A stretch of 64,000 nt of DNA from Ovis canadensis (GCF_042477335.2 NC_091727.1:127131501-127195500), one strand, 5' to 3'; shown: positions 21,270 through 32,867, numbered from the stretch's first letter. Numbers and translations: made by a program. The notes: generated by a model not told the origin, from the letters alone.

Positions 21270-21660
21270 TGCTCCTTTGTGCCTGGAAGCTGATGATGAT
21301 AAGGAATCAACCTGGCTTTCCAACTCAGATTTACCACTTGCTGATTGCATGATCTTGGTGCCTTCTTTTCTTTTTTCCCCTTGGCCAGATGGCATGTGGG
21401 ATCTTAGTTCCCAGACCAGGGATCAAACCCACACCCCTTGCATTGGAATCATGGCATCTAAATCACTGGATCACCAGGGAAGTCCTGATTGCATGATCGT
21501 GGGCCAGTCATGTTCCCTCACCGAGAAAAAAAGTCTTCATCAGTAAGTGTGGATCATAATAATTTATCCTCAAACTTAGAGTGAGGAATATATTATATAT
21601 GTTTACCTACATCTACCACAATATCTATCATATAGTAGATGCTCAATAAATTATCAAATG
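21270..21660 (+). mobile_element. MIR SINE split by a CHR SINE
   Basis: Left 'ttaccacttgctgattgcatgatc', right 'gggccagtcatgttccctcac' and the terminal 'tagtagatgctcaataaa' make one MIR around the CHR at 21355-21484. Confidence 0.75.
21355..21484 (-). mobile_element. CHR-type SINE (antisense)
   Basis: 'gcatgtgggatcttagttcc', 'accagggatcaaacccac', 'cactggatcaccagggaagt'. The perfect 14-bp target duplication ctgattgcatgatc (21341-21354 and 21485-21498) sets the ends. Confidence 0.92.
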
Positions 21661-22811
21661 GATATGTTTCACGGGCTTCACAGACCACCCAAAGCCATCC
21701 ATGCATTTTGCATTAGAAATTCTTGAATTGTGATTCATCAATATCAGACAGTCTATTTAAATGAAGAATAATATGTCAAGAGTGTGTCTGTATGTGCCCA
21801 TGTTCAAACATGTGTACATGCATGTGTGTGACAGAGAGAGGATATATGTGTTGTGGGGCAGTGGGGTGGGGTTATTCACTTCAGCAGTTACATTTCAGAG
21901 GAAGTTGAGGAAAGAAGACTTATTTTCAAAATAAGTCAATCGGATGCCAGGGAAGTTGGGTCACTCAAAGGGAGGCCCAGAGTGGATCCAAAGGAGCAAA
22001 AGAGGACTGTGCAGAAAGCCATGGTGGGCTACAGTGTTCTCTAGTTCTCAAGCCACAAGTCATCACTAAGAGAAAGTGAAGAATCTGTTGACAGAAAGGC
22101 GGTAACCTGACAGAAGACTTCCGTGACTTGTAATTTCAAAGAAGAGTTGAAAGCAGATCCTCTTTTTGGCTTTGTCTTTCAACTGAGAATTAACATCAGA
22201 TGAAAATCAGAATCTCACTAAACCATTTACTAAGAAAGTAGACCATGGAAAGTCTCTCCCTGAAAGCTCTCAGAGAAATGGAAAGCAATCAAGAATCAAC
22301 ACTAGAGAACAATTCGAAGGTGCAGTGAAAAGTGGATGGAGGTGGTGTGATACAGAGTACTGTGAAAGAGCAGTCCTATTGTTAAGAGAAAACCAGTGAG
22401 GGGCTCAAAATGTCATTTGAGTGGTGAGCAAAGTGACAGGAACAGAGAGCCAGAGTGAGCAGGGGATGCAAAGAAGCTGTGCTTTGCTCTTAAGAAAAGT
22501 GATGCTCTGGCAGATTGGCAGAGCCAGCTGTGGGAGGCACCCAGCCACCGAGTCAGTGTCTCTAAGGACCACTCCAATGTGTCTTCCTGGAGAACAATTC
22601 ACAGAAGGGAATTGGGCAGCCTCCAGGGCACGTCCAACTGGCAGCTGACGGGCAGTTGGAGACATAATCATCTCCACCCTGGGGTCTTCACAAGCAGTTA
22701 TCGATGGAAATGAAATTGCTCCAATCAGCACTACTATTCAATTCAATAAATTTAGCATAATATTGAGCTTCCTGCTATGTATTCTGTACTATGCTGACTC
22801 AGATAGAACCA
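21661..22811. other. Unclassified sequence, SINE-free
   Basis: Over 1.1 kb without a recognised repeat. A degenerate tg-rich run lies at 21780-21835. A 108-codon minus frame (22731-22405) has no recognisable domain. Confidence 0.45.
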
Positions 22812-22935
22812 TCCATTCATTTATTGAGCACCTACTGTGGACCAGGCACGGTTGTGAGCTCCCGCAATATAGCAGTGACCGAAACAGACAAAAATCCCTG
22901 CCTTCCTGGAGGTTACATACTAGTGAGATCTAAAG
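22812..22935 (-). mobile_element. L2 3' end (antisense)
   Basis: 'tttattgagcacctactgtgg', 'accaggcacggttgtgagc' and 'aaaatccctgccttcctgg': the reverse complement of the L2 terminus. Confidence 0.85.
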
Positions 22936-22944
22936 AAGAATAAA

Positions 22945-23165
22945 GCAAGCTAACTGCTACTTAGCATCTATTATGTATCAGGTGCTTTACATACATTATC
23001 ACATTTAATCTATATAACAACTTATGAGAAAGTTTATTATCACCATACAGAAGACAAAACTGAGGTTAAAATAGATTAAAAACCAGACTAAGATAACACA
23101 ACTAGACAGTGAGAGTACTGATGCTGGAAGCCATCCATGTCTGTCTTATTCTAAAGTGCATGGAT
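22945..23165 (-). mobile_element. MIR SINE (antisense)
   Basis: 'atcaggtgctttacatacat', 'tatcacatttaatctatataac', 'acaactagacagtgagagta'. Confidence 0.75.
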
Positions 23166-23359
23166 TTCTCCTCTAACTTTCTGACCTTCCATAGACCCTC
23201 AGGGTCAGTTTCAAAACCCTCAAGATTTAACTTTTAGAGACTGCTTTCCAACAGCCATTCAAAAATGCCAGGATTACTCAAGGTTCAGTGGATCAGAATC
23301 AGATCTTGGGGATATAGATATGAAAACACATCACCTTTGCCCTGAACTCCTTCACTCAG

Positions 23360-23545
23360 TAGGTGAAGAGGCAGTCTGGCAAAGTGCTTAAGAGCCCAGG
23401 TGCTGAGGAAAGACTTAGTGACTTCAAATCCAGGTTCTGCCTCTGCCTGTTACTTCCTGCATAACCTTGGGGAAGTTATTTAACTTCTCTATGCCTTGGT
23501 TTTCCCACCTGCAAAATGGGGATAATGAAACCTACCTCATGTTGG
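23360..23545 (+). mobile_element. MIR SINE
   Basis: 'gacttcaaatccaggttctgc', 'ataaccttggggaagttatt', 'ttttcccacctgcaaaatgg'. Confidence 0.88.
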
Positions 23546-23569
23546 GGGAGGACTGCAAAGATCAGGAAG

Positions 23570-23650
23570 ATAATAATAGCAAACACCTATATACTGCTTA
23601 TTGTGTGTCAGGCACTATTCTAACCACTTCATATATGTTAGCTCTTTAAT
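23570..23650 (-). mobile_element. MIR SINE 3' part (antisense)
   Basis: 'attgtgtgtcaggcactattc' and 'taaccacttcatatatgttag'. It faces the sense MIR just upstream. Confidence 0.65.
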
Positions 23651-23654
23651 GACA

Positions 23655-24146
23655 ACAAATAGTTCTCAAAGGTCAGGAACTCCTGGAGATCTGTGAGGTC
23701 AAAACAATTTTCATAAAAATACTCAGTCGCATGTTACTTTTGGCATTCTCATCTTCTCACAAGTGTACAGTGGAGTTTTCCAGAGACTATATGATGTGTT
23801 ATATGATCTGTTGATTGAATACAAAAGCAGATATGAGAATCTAGCTAGCTTCTATTGATCTAGCTGTTTAAAAGATTTGTACAATGAAAAATAATGCTAT
23901 TGTTCTCACTGAATTTGTTTGGTTTTTGAAAATGTAGTCATTTCTCATTAAAAAGATTTGTATATTAACATAAGCAATGGGTTTACTACTTTTTTAATAC
24001 ACTGATAAACAATTTTTCAAAATTTCTCAGTTTCAATTTCTAATGAGGTAAATATTGACAAATATAAACCAAATAAACATTCTTTGAGGTCCTCAATAAT
24101 TGTTAATCATCTAAAGGTCCTGCAGCCAAAAAATTTGAGAACTTGT
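23655..24146 (+). mobile_element. hAT-type DNA transposon relic
   Basis: Starts near 'aaatagttctcaaaggtcagg' and ends at 'aaaaaatttgagaacttgt'. These ends are near-complementary, like hAT termini (cagtggttctcaa / ttgagaaccactg). The interior AT-rich sequence resembles the 3' part of a Zaphod/Charlie-like element. The exact family and an 8-bp duplication were not established. Confidence 0.6.
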
Positions 24147-24157
24147 AATATATATAA

Positions 24158-27100
24158 GAAGGGCTCAATAAAAGACAGAAATGGTAGGGACCTAACAGAA
24201 ACAGAAGATATTAAGAGGTGGCAAGAATACACAGAAGAACTGTACAAAAAACATCTTCATGACCCAGATAATCACTATGGTGTGATCACTCACCTAGAGC
24301 CAGGCATCCTGGAATGTGAAGTCAAGTGGGCCTTAGGAAGCATCACTACGAACAAAGCTAGTGGAGGTGATGGAATTCCAGTTGAGCTATTTCAAATCCT
24401 GAAAGACAATGCTGTGAAAGTGCTGCACTCCATATGCCAGCAAATTTGGAAAACTCAGCAGTGGCCACAGGACTGGAAATGGTCAGTTTTTATTCCAATC
24501 CCAAAGAAAGGCAATGCCAAAGAATGCTCAAACTACCACACAATTGCACTCATCTCACATGCTAGTAAAGTAATGCTCAAAATTCTCCAAGCCAGGCTTC
24601 AGCAATATGTGAACCGTGAACTTCCAGATGTTCAAGCTGGTTTTAGAAAAGGCAGAGGAACCAGAGGTCAAATTGCCAACATCTGCTGGATCATGGAAAA
24701 AGGAAGAGAGTTCCAGAAAAATAGGTCAGGAAGCAACAGTTAGAACTGGCCATGGAACAACAGACTGGTTCCAAATAGGAAAAGGAGTACATCAAGGCTG
24801 TGTGTTGTCACCTTGCTTACTTAACTTATATGCAGAGTATATCATGAGAAACACTGGGCTGGAGGAAGCACAAGCTGGAATCAAGATTGCCAGGAGAAAT
24901 ATCAATAACCCCAGATATGCAGAGGACACCATCCTTATGGCAGAAAGTGAAGAAGAACTAAAGAGCCTCTTGATGAAAGTGAAAGAGGAGAGTGAAAAAG
25001 TTGGCTTAAAGCTCAACATTCAGGAAACAAATATCATGGCATCCAGTCCCATCACTTCATGACAAACAGATGGGGAAACAGTGTCAGACTTTATTTTGGG
25101 GGGCTCCAAAATCACTGCAGATGGTGACTGCAGCCATGAAATTAAAAGACGCTTACTCCTTGGTATGTCTTCTTTGGAGAAATGTCTATTTAGCTCTTTG
25201 GCCCATTTTTTGATTGGGTTGTTTATTTTTCTGGAATTGAGCTGCATAAGTTGCTTGTATATTTTTGAGATTAGTTGTTTGTCAGTTGCTTCATTTGCTA
25301 TTATTTTCTCCCATTCAGAAGGCTGTCTTTTCACCTTGCTTATATTTTCCTTTGTTGTGCAGAAGCTTTTAATTTTAATTAGATCCCATTTGTTCATTTT
25401 TGCTTTTATTTCCAGAATTCTGGGAGGTGGATCATAGAGGATCCTGCTGTGATTTATGTCTGAGAGTGTTTTGCCTATGTTCTCCTCTAGGAGTTTTATA
25501 GTTTCTGATCTTACATTTAGATCTTTAATCCATTTTGAGTTAATTTTTGTGTGCGGTGTTAGAAAGTGATCTAGTTTCATTCTTTTACAAGTGGTTGACC
25601 AGTTTTCCCAGCACCACTTGTTAAAGAGATTGTCTCTACTCCATTGTATATGCTTGCCTCCTTTGTCAAAGATAAGGTGTCCATATGTGTGTGGATTTAT
25701 CTCTGGGCTTTCTATTTTGTTCCATTGATCTATATGTCTGTCTTTGTGCCAGACATATAGACATACGGATGGCTAACAAACACATGAAAAGATGCTCAAC
25801 ATCACTCATTATTAGAGAAATGCAAATCAAAACCACAATGAGGTACCACTTCACACCAGTCAGAATGGCTGCGATCCAAAAATCTGCAAGCAATAAATGC
25901 TGGAGAGGGTGTGGAGAAAAGGGAACCCTCCTACACTGTTGGTGGGAATGCAAACTAGTACAGCCACTATGGAGAACAGTGTGGAGATTCCTTTAAAAAT
26001 TGCAAATAGAACTACCTTATGACCCAGCAATCCCACTGCTGGGCATACACACTGAGGAAACCAGAATTGAAAGAGACACATGTACCCCAATGTTCATCGC
26101 AGCACTGTTTATAATAGCCAGGACATGGAAGCAACCTAGATGTCCATCAGCAGATGAATGGATAAGAAAGCTGTGGTACATATACACAATGGAGTATTAC
26201 TCAGCCGTAAAAAAGAATTCATTTGAATCAGTTCTGATGAGATGCATGAAACTGGAGCTGATTATTCAGAGTGAAGTAAGCCAGAAAGAAAAACACCAAT
26301 ACAGTATACTAACACATATATATGGAATTTAGGAAGATGGCAATGACGACCCTGTATGCAAGACAGCAAAAAAGACACAGATGTGTATAACGGACTTTTG
26401 GACTCAGAGGGAGAGGGAGAGGGTGGGATGATTTGGGAGAATGGCATTCTAACATGTATACTATCATGTAAGAATTAAATTGCCAGTCTATGTCTGACGC
26501 AGGATACAGCATGCTTGGGGCTGGTGCATGGGGATGACCCAGAGAGATGTTATGGGGAGGGAGGTGGGAGGGGGGTTCATGTTTGGGAATGCATGTAAGA
26601 ATTAAAGATTTTAAAATTTAAAAAATAAAAAACTTTAAAAATAATAAAAAAAAAAATAAAAGACGCTTACTCCTTGGAAGGAAAGTTATGACCAACCTAG
26701 ACAGCATATTAGAAAGCAGAGACATTACTTTGTCAACAAAGGTCCATCTAGTCAAGGCTATGGTTTTTCCTGTGGTCATGTATGGATGTGAGAGTTGGAC
26801 TGTGAGGAATCCTGAGCGCCGAAGAATTGATGCTTTTGAACTGTGGTGTTGGAGAAGACTCTTGAGAGTCCCTTGGACTGTAAGGAGATCCAGCCAGTCC
26901 ATCCTAAAGGAGATCAGTCTTGGGTGTTCATTGGAAGGACTGATGTTGAAGCTGAAACTCCAATATTTTGGCCACCTGATGCTAAGAGCTGACTCATTTG
27001 AAAAGACCCTGATGCTGGGAAAGATTGAGGGCAGGAGGAGAAGGGGACGACAGAGGATGAGATGGGTAGATGGCATCACCAGCTCAATGGACATGGGTTT

Positions 27101-27199
27101 GAGTGGACTCCAGGAGTTGGTGATGGACAGGGAGGCCTGGCTGCTGTAGTTCATGGTGTCACAAAGAGTCGGACACGACTGAGTGACTGAACTGAACTG
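24158..27199 (+). mobile_element. BovB LINE with internal deletion, split by L1
   Basis: BovB sequence at 24158-25163 and from 26657/26678 to 27199, flanked by aatatatataa (24147-24157 and 27200-27210). It encodes RT fingers and palm pieces (IPKKGNAKECSNYHTIALIS, LQQYVNRELPDVQAGFRKGR at about 24600-24658), then [19 protein letters not shown], and ends with ERRRIDAFELW and the 3' UTR. Compared with the copy at 47.2 kb, about 121 bp are missing at 24726. This removes RT motif A (AFDCVDHNKLW) and shifts the frame. The catalytic YADD reads YAED. It is non-functional by three independent lesions. Confidence 0.94.
25164..26656 (+). mobile_element. Twin-primed (5'-inverted) L1
   Basis: 25164 to about 25750 is antisense L1 ORF2 C-terminal coding sequence (minus-strand [39 protein letters not shown]). 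About 25752 to 26656 is sense L1 continuing from the same point ('atggctaacaaacacatgaa' through the 3' UTR and an A-rich tail). The arms overlap by only about 7-10 nt of L1 (agacata), so nothing is lost at the inversion. A perfect 21-bp duplication (25143-25163 and 26657-26677) brackets it. The cleavage site on the bottom strand reads cttTT/AA, fitting the L1 endonuclease. Confidence 0.95.
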
Positions 27200-27211
27200 A
27201 ATATATATAAT

Positions 27212-27421
27212 GGCCTTCCCAGGTGAGTCAGTGGTAAAGAATCCACCTGCCAATAAAGGAGACGTTGGTTCAATCCCTAGTTTGGGAAGATTCCCTGGAG
27301 GAGGAAAAGGCAACCCATTCCAATATTCTTGCCTGGGAAATCCCATGGACAAAGGAGCCTAGTGGGCTATAGTCCATGGGGTTGCAAAGGGTTGGACACA
27401 ACTTAGCAACTGAACAACAAC
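27212..27421 (+). mobile_element. Bov-tA SINE
   Basis: Complete copy with an aacaacaa tail. The target duplication aatatatataat (27200-27211 and 27422-27433) reuses the same site as the adjacent BovB. Confidence 0.92.
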
Positions 27422-27433
27422 AATATATATAAT

Positions 27434-27515
27434 ACCTAAAATATAATGCCTACAGTAGCTGTCACATAGTAAGCACTCAAAATGCTAAGTAATTATTATA
27501 ATACCTATAACCATA
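27434..27515 (+). mobile_element. MIR 3' end
   Basis: 'agctgtcacatagtaagcac' and 'tcaaaatgctaagtaattatt'. Confidence 0.6.
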
Positions 27516-27559
27516 ATAGGCATCATATGATGAGTGTCTTAAAAGAAATTCTAAATGCT

Positions 27560-28110
27560 GTAGAAGTCCACAGAAAATAAAGTTCACATCCAGCTGAAGG
27601 ATCCTGGAAAGGCTTCATAAAGTAGGAGGCATTTGACATGGGCACTAAAGAATGAATAAGATTGTGAATAGAGAATTTGGTGGAGGGGAGTGGAAGAAAC
27701 ATTGAAGTGGGAGAGCAGAGGGTGTGCTCTGGAAACCATAAGTGGTCAGGTTTGGCTGAAACCAAAGCTGTGTGCAAAAGAGGAAGGGCAGAGAAGGCTG
27801 GAAAGGAAGATCGGTGAGCACATATTCTGTGGAGAGCCTTGAGCGCCAGGATGAGGAGTTTGCACGTTACCCAGTAGGTAGAGGGGTGGTCACTAAAGAT
27901 CATTAGCCAAGGGCTGAGGCTTATAGAGATGACTGGCAGCTATGTTTAGGATCATTTGAAGAGGATGAAGCTGGACCTGGAAGACCTGGTTAGAAGGCTA
28001 TCACCACTGTCCAGGAGAAAGGGAAAAAGAACTGAGCTAAGGTAGTAGTCCAGGGAATGGGAGGCAGGGAAGGGATGTGAAAGAGTAGGGCCATCAGTTA
28101 AATAAACATT
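27560..28110 (-). mobile_element. L2 3' region (antisense)
   Basis: 'aggcatttgacatgggcac', 'agccttgagcgccaggatg', 'gttagaaggctatcaccactg', 'tagtccagggaatgggagg' follow antisense L2 order. Confidence 0.75.
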
Positions 28111-28119
28111 CAGTGAATT

Positions 28120-29185
28120 TCCACAACCTACTCTGTTTCTCTCTCCAACATTAAGGACTTCCCCCACCTCCCAAAGATAAGTCATAATGGACATATTTCA
28201 TATCTATGGCCAACAAACTGTACCACACCGTGGCAGAAGAAACTGAACAGGGTAAGTATGTCAGATTTCAAAATGAATGTCCACAAGGTAGCTGAACGAA
28301 AGGACCAAAATGGAGAGATACTGGAGGTGAGGGTAGATATTCAAATCCAGACTCCCTGTACAAATCAAAATTGGTGATGATATATGACTTATGTAATCTA
28401 GTGGAAAGGGACGTTACCAGATGAGCCCAAGGCCAAATGAAAAGCATTTTTTCAAACAGAAGCAAAAGAAATGTTCCACCTGTCCTGAGTAAGAAAATAC
28501 TCCACAGCACATGGACATAGAGGGATGGGGATTAGTATATAATAGTTCCAGCCTTTTGCCCAGTCGATTAATGGTTTGCTTTTGGGTGTTGTTTAAAAGA
28601 AAAACAAAAAAGAAGCCAAGCTATTCAGTGACTTACTGCAATGTTCCCTTAGTTTTCATTCCATTCTTTCTGTACCGCGTAAGGCCCAAGGAAGTTCCTA
28701 GAAAACTCTGGGCATCTGTGCTCTGCTATGCCGGCTGTTTCAAAGAATTATGAAGAGGTGGACAGAGGTCTTACAGGCAAATAGAGAGGTATTAAGGTTC
28801 TTCCTCTCCCAAGTGGTTAACATATAGTTTGCCTGGCAGGAGTGAATTTTATTCTTACTGATCCTGTAAAAAGTCGGCGTAGGTGAAACATTCTCCTGGC
28901 AGGATTTCAAGATTGGGTTTAAATAGCCGTCTTCTGTAATGGAATATCTTCAGGGTGAGGGAAAACCTTGAGAGTGTTATTTCCCTTGAAGGTTCATTAC
29001 TACTGTCCACTAGCAGCTCTGTTCTACATTCACCCAGAGCCCACTGCCAGGATCGGGTTGTGATTAGGAAGCTCCAAGTGGGAAGGAGTTTCTGTGTCCC
29101 GAGGTGGAATCTGAAAGACTTATCTACTGAGCTCAAGGAGAAGCAAATGACCAAATCTCATACCTCCTTCAGTAACAGAAAAAAA
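28120..29185. other. Unclassified sequence
   Basis: No repeat recognised. A minus frame at 29154-28855 (99 codons, ends TFADFLQDQ-like) is followed within 10 bp by aataaa on the same strand, but I recognise no homologue. A plus frame at 28511-28753 is unremarkable. Confidence 0.4.
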
Positions 29186-29189
29186 TAAT

Positions 29190-29400
29190 GACTAATATTC
29201 ATTGCAGATTTCTCAAGTGCCAGATGCACTTGACTTGAATCATCTCAATGGAATCTCACCACAACCAGCAAGGAAGGCACTACGGTCATATTGTAGGTGA
29301 GAGAACAGTGTCAGAGTTTCAAGTGACTGTTGAAAGGCATACACTAGCTAGGAAGTGGCAGAGTGAGAATTTGAACCCACATCTGACCCTTTCTATGATG
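29190..29400 (-). mobile_element. MIR SINE (antisense)
   Basis: 'ttctcaagtgccagatgcac', 'caatggaatctcaccacaac', 'gaatttgaacccacatctgac'. Confidence 0.75.
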
Positions 29401-29417
29401 TCTCACCACCACTAAAA

Positions 29418-29670
29418 GAGGTTTGTTTGTTTTCAATCGAGGTATTGTTGATGTATACTATTATCTTAGTTTCAGGTGTACTACACAATGATTTGATGTT
29501 TGCATTCATTATGAAATGATCACCACAGTAAATACAGTAGCCATCTGTCTCCGTACCAAGTTACTACAATATTATTGCCCATGTACCTTATGCTGTATGT
29601 TACATCCCCAGGGCTTATTTATTTTGTGACTGCAGGTTTGTGCCTCTTAATCCCCTTAAAGGGTTTCTTT
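29418..29670 (-). mobile_element. Old L1 3' end (antisense)
   Basis: 'gttttcaatcgaggtattgt', 'agtttcaggtgtactacaca', 'gtaccttatgctgtatgttac'. Confidence 0.8.
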
Positions 29671-30174
29671 TTTTGGTTTCTCCTGAATGTTTGTGCTTCC
29701 TGACAGGGCAGACCATGTTTTTTGGTACCCCAGATGATCACAGCACCATGGATCCCTGCATTACCCTGCAGAATTCTCCCTCATCTGAAGGCCTTTGAGG
29801 TATCATGTCAGCCAACAACCTCAGGAAGCTCCCCTAATCCATTTGGGAAAATAGAATCTCAGATTAAGGTCATCTTTTCCAGTGCCTCAGCTCCTGTCGA
29901 CTCTTCTCTAACATCCCTGTCTAGAGGCTCTCTCACTCGTGCTTGAAGACTTCCAGTCAGAGCTTACTTTATGGGCATATGGCTATTTCATTTTGTGCTG
30001 GGCCCAGCAAATTAGGTGGTAATTCTGCTTCCGATGAAGAGAAATTAGCGCAGGAGGCAGTCCATTCCATCGTTGGACTCCTCTGTCCCCTAGCGAGGAC
30101 ATCCTTATGGTGTGAAGAAATCTGTTTACTCTCAGCTTCTTCCCACTGGCTTCAGAGACAAACAGACTTGAGAT
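29671..30174. other. Unclassified sequence
   Basis: Two short plus-strand frames (29722-29946 and 29943-30176) overlap by 4 nt but show no recognised domain. No repeat identified. Confidence 0.4.
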
Positions 30175-30270
30175 AAAATTTCTAACTCTTCAGCCTCCTC
30201 ATTACGGCTCTAAGCAAGTCATTTCACCTCTCTGAACCTCAGTTTCCTCATCTCTAAAATGGGGAGGGGG
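30175..30270 (+). mobile_element. MIR core fragment
   Basis: 'aagcaagtcatttcacctctc' and 'tcagtttcctcatctctaaa'. Confidence 0.8.
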
Positions 30271-30271
30271 T

Positions 30272-30512
30272 AAAGAGATGGATGAAATAGGTGAAATGGA
30301 CTAAGGGGTACAAACTACCAGTTATAAACAAATAAGTCATAGGGACACAATGTACAACACAGAGAACATATTCTATTATAATGTAATAACTGTCAACAAT
30401 ATTATAATAGCTTTGTATGGTAAATGATCTATAAAAATTTCAAATCACTATGTTGTACACTTGAAGCTAATATAATGTTGTAAGTGAACTGTACTTCAAT
30501 AAAATGTATAGG
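30272..30512 (+). mobile_element. Old L1 3' end
   Basis: 'ggggtacaaactaccagtta', 'taaacaaataagtcataggg', 'cactatgttgtacacttgaag' and 'gtacttcaataaaatg'. Confidence 0.88.
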
Positions 30513-30930
30513 ATGGAGATATTACCATTAGAACTTTTGTACCAACCTAATACCTTCTTTGCAGGGTTTTTGTAATGGACTGATAGGACATAGCACATTG
30601 TACGTAGTCTAAGAATGTTAACTGTAATTAACACCATTATTACCCCTACCATGAACACATTGAGTGCAAAGGACAGAACACAGTACAGAACACAGATCCT
30701 GATGTGTTCTTTCCCTAAATTGAGAAAATCGCTTGAAGTGTCTTACATTTTTGCTATTCTTCTTACTTTCCATGCTAAGAAAACTTGATATCCTTAGCCC
30801 ACCATTCATTTTACCTTTGATGTACTCTAACCAGTCTTCTAATTTAATTTTAAAAAATAAACTTCTCAGTAGTAGCTATAGTATTTTACCATAGGATTGT
30901 TTTTTTAATTTCATAATTTCCCATCCCTGA
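30513..30930. other. Unclassified sequence
   Basis: Near-tandem 'cagaacacagtacagaacacag' at 30673-30694. No gene or repeat recognised. Confidence 0.4.
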
Positions 30931-30934
30931 TCTC

Positions 30935-31235
30935 ATCTGAATCTTACAATAACTTCATGAAGCAGGCAGGGCAGGCATTAGTTCCTTCCTTCCTTCCTTT
31001 GCTCATTCATTCATCTATTCAACCACTATTTAGTGAGGCTCTACTATCTGCCAGGCCTTATACTAGGGCTTAGGGATACCATGGTGAGTAAAGCAGAACT
31101 GGTTACAACTCTCTAGACTCCCGAATCTAGAACTTACTTAGATTTGCAGATGAAGAAACTAACCTCAATGTTTAAATAATCTGCATGTGATGAGCAGGAG
31201 GTAGAGCCGGCACTAGAATAAAAATTTCTAATAAT
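30935..31235 (-). mobile_element. MIR (antisense) split by an L2 tail
   Basis: 30935-30985 ('atctgaatcttacaataactt', 'catgaagcaggcagg') and 31130-31235 ('gatttgcagatgaagaaact', 'gaggtagagccggcac') make one antisense MIR around the L2 at 30990-31115. Confidence 0.55.
30990..31115 (-). mobile_element. L2 3' end (antisense)
   Basis: (cctt)n and 'cattcattcatctattcaac', then 'ctactatctgccaggcctta' and 'agggataccatggtgagtaaa'. Confidence 0.8.
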
Positions 31236-31539
31236 GCTTATTCTTGTAGTTATGCCACTCTCCACTTCTGTCTCTTGCTCTCCTGCATCCAGCTCTAAAG
31301 CATGTTGAGTTTGCTATTAAGACTGTTCTTTCTAAACACCACTTTCAGCCTTGCTGGTTTGATTACACATAGTTTCCACTAGTCTGTTGGTTCAACATCA
31401 AGTCTCCCCAGTGTCTCTGACCTGTTTCATGAGCTTGACTACTTGTCTGGATGACCTGTTAGCAATGATTTCGCCCAGTCTCCTTACTCCTTCCATGATG
31501 AGTTCATGTTTCTTTGGCTGGCCAGATAACATAGTTTCC

Positions 31540-32050
31540 TTTCTAAAATGCTGAAGTGGCTCCCAATTAATATCAAGTCCAAACGTACTGCCTGGCCTTC
31601 CAGGTCCTCCATAATCTATTCCCACCTTGCCTTTGAACTCTCTTTACTCCCCCCACTTTCACACATTCACCCCAACCTCATTTCCTAGCCTATGGCTTAT
31701 TCGTGCACCTCATCACTCCTGTTAGCTCCATCCCACAAACCTGGAAGCTCTCTTGTATCCCTTCTATCTAAAATAAATCCTACTTATGGAACTTCTCTGG
31801 TGGTCCAGGGGCTAACACTTTGTGCTCCCAATGCAGGAATCCTGGGTTCGCTCCCTGGACAGAGAGCTAGATCCCATATGCTGCAACTAAAAAAATCCCA
31901 CATGCCGCATCTAAGACCCGGCACAGCCAAATAAATAAATAAATAAAAATAAAATAAATCCTGCTTAGCTGAAGTCTTACTTCCTATAGGAAGCCTGCTT
32001 TAATGGCTCCAGCTCTCGATGATCTCACCAGCAACCAAATAGTTCTACAT
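31540..32050 (+). mobile_element. L2 RT-distal and 3' region split by CHR
   Basis: 'gaagtggctcccaattaata', 'aaacgtactgcctggccttcc' and 'tctttactccccccactttc' follow sense L2 order. Sequence resumes after the CHR with 'ggaagcctgctttaatggc'. Confidence 0.75.
31787..31950 (+). mobile_element. CHR-type SINE
   Basis: 'ggaacttctctggtggtcc', B-box-like 'gggttcgctccc', tail (aaat)n. Long target duplication aaaataaatcctRctta (31770-31786 and 31951-31967), 16 of 17 identical. Confidence 0.93.
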
Positions 32051-32399
32051 CCGAGTTTTAAAAATTAATTGCCTAAGTACACGCTAGAGAAGGACTCATT
32101 TGACAGCCCTTCATTTGAAAAAGTCCTGGGGATTTTAATTGGCCTCCTGCTCAATATAAATCAATAGTAGTGATGCAATTGCAAATGTATAAATAGATAG
32201 ATAGCTGGGAGATACAATCTCAGGCTATTCTAAAGGAAACATCATGCCTAGATTGAGAGAAATAATGCCTCCACTGGCTCATTAATTCACTCACTCATTC
32301 ATTTCAAACACATCCATCTCTTTTCAAAGTGCTTATCCTCTGTTCCAGAAATTCCACCTTTAAGAATTTATCCCACAGAAATACCATGCAGTGTTATTT
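32051..32399. other. Mostly unclassified; faint L1 motif
   Basis: 'aattccacctttaagaatttatccc' (32350-32374) resembles an L1 3' UTR motif. The rest is unassigned. Confidence 0.4.
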
Positions 32400-32867
32400 G
32401 TCTCTAGTAAGTTTTGAGATTTTCCTTTTATTCTCGATGTCCTGAAGTTCCATCATGATGCATCTAGAAGTTATCAATTTGTCTTCATTTATTCTGTTTA
32501 GGATTAGGTACAGGATTTTCACCTGAGGACTCGTATCTTAGGAGTTCTGAGAAATTCACAGCCATTTCTCTTCAAACATTACTTCTTCCTGTTTTTTGGT
32601 ATTTCTGCTAGATGTATGTGGAGCTTCTTATTCTATCATCTGTATCTTCTAATTTCTCTTTCATGCTAACATTTTTATAGTGTTGTTCTATATTTTATGA
32701 ATATCTCAGTTTTATTTATTTCACTAATTCTTCCCTCACTCATGCCTTATTTGTAGCTTAACCTGTCAGTTGAATTTGTAATGTTTTAATGGGATGAGAA
32801 CTAATGTCTTCCAATGATCATCCCATATTTTCTATAGTCTTCATTTCTAGAACTTTTCTTTCATAAG

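Noticed and set aside
25020-25580. 186-codon minus-strand frame
   Set aside because: It is the inverted L1 ORF2 arm running on into antisense BovB: an artefactual fusion.
26618-27352. 244-codon minus-strand frame
   Set aside because: Reverse strand of the BovB 3' end and adjacent Bov-tA. These elements often stay open in antisense.
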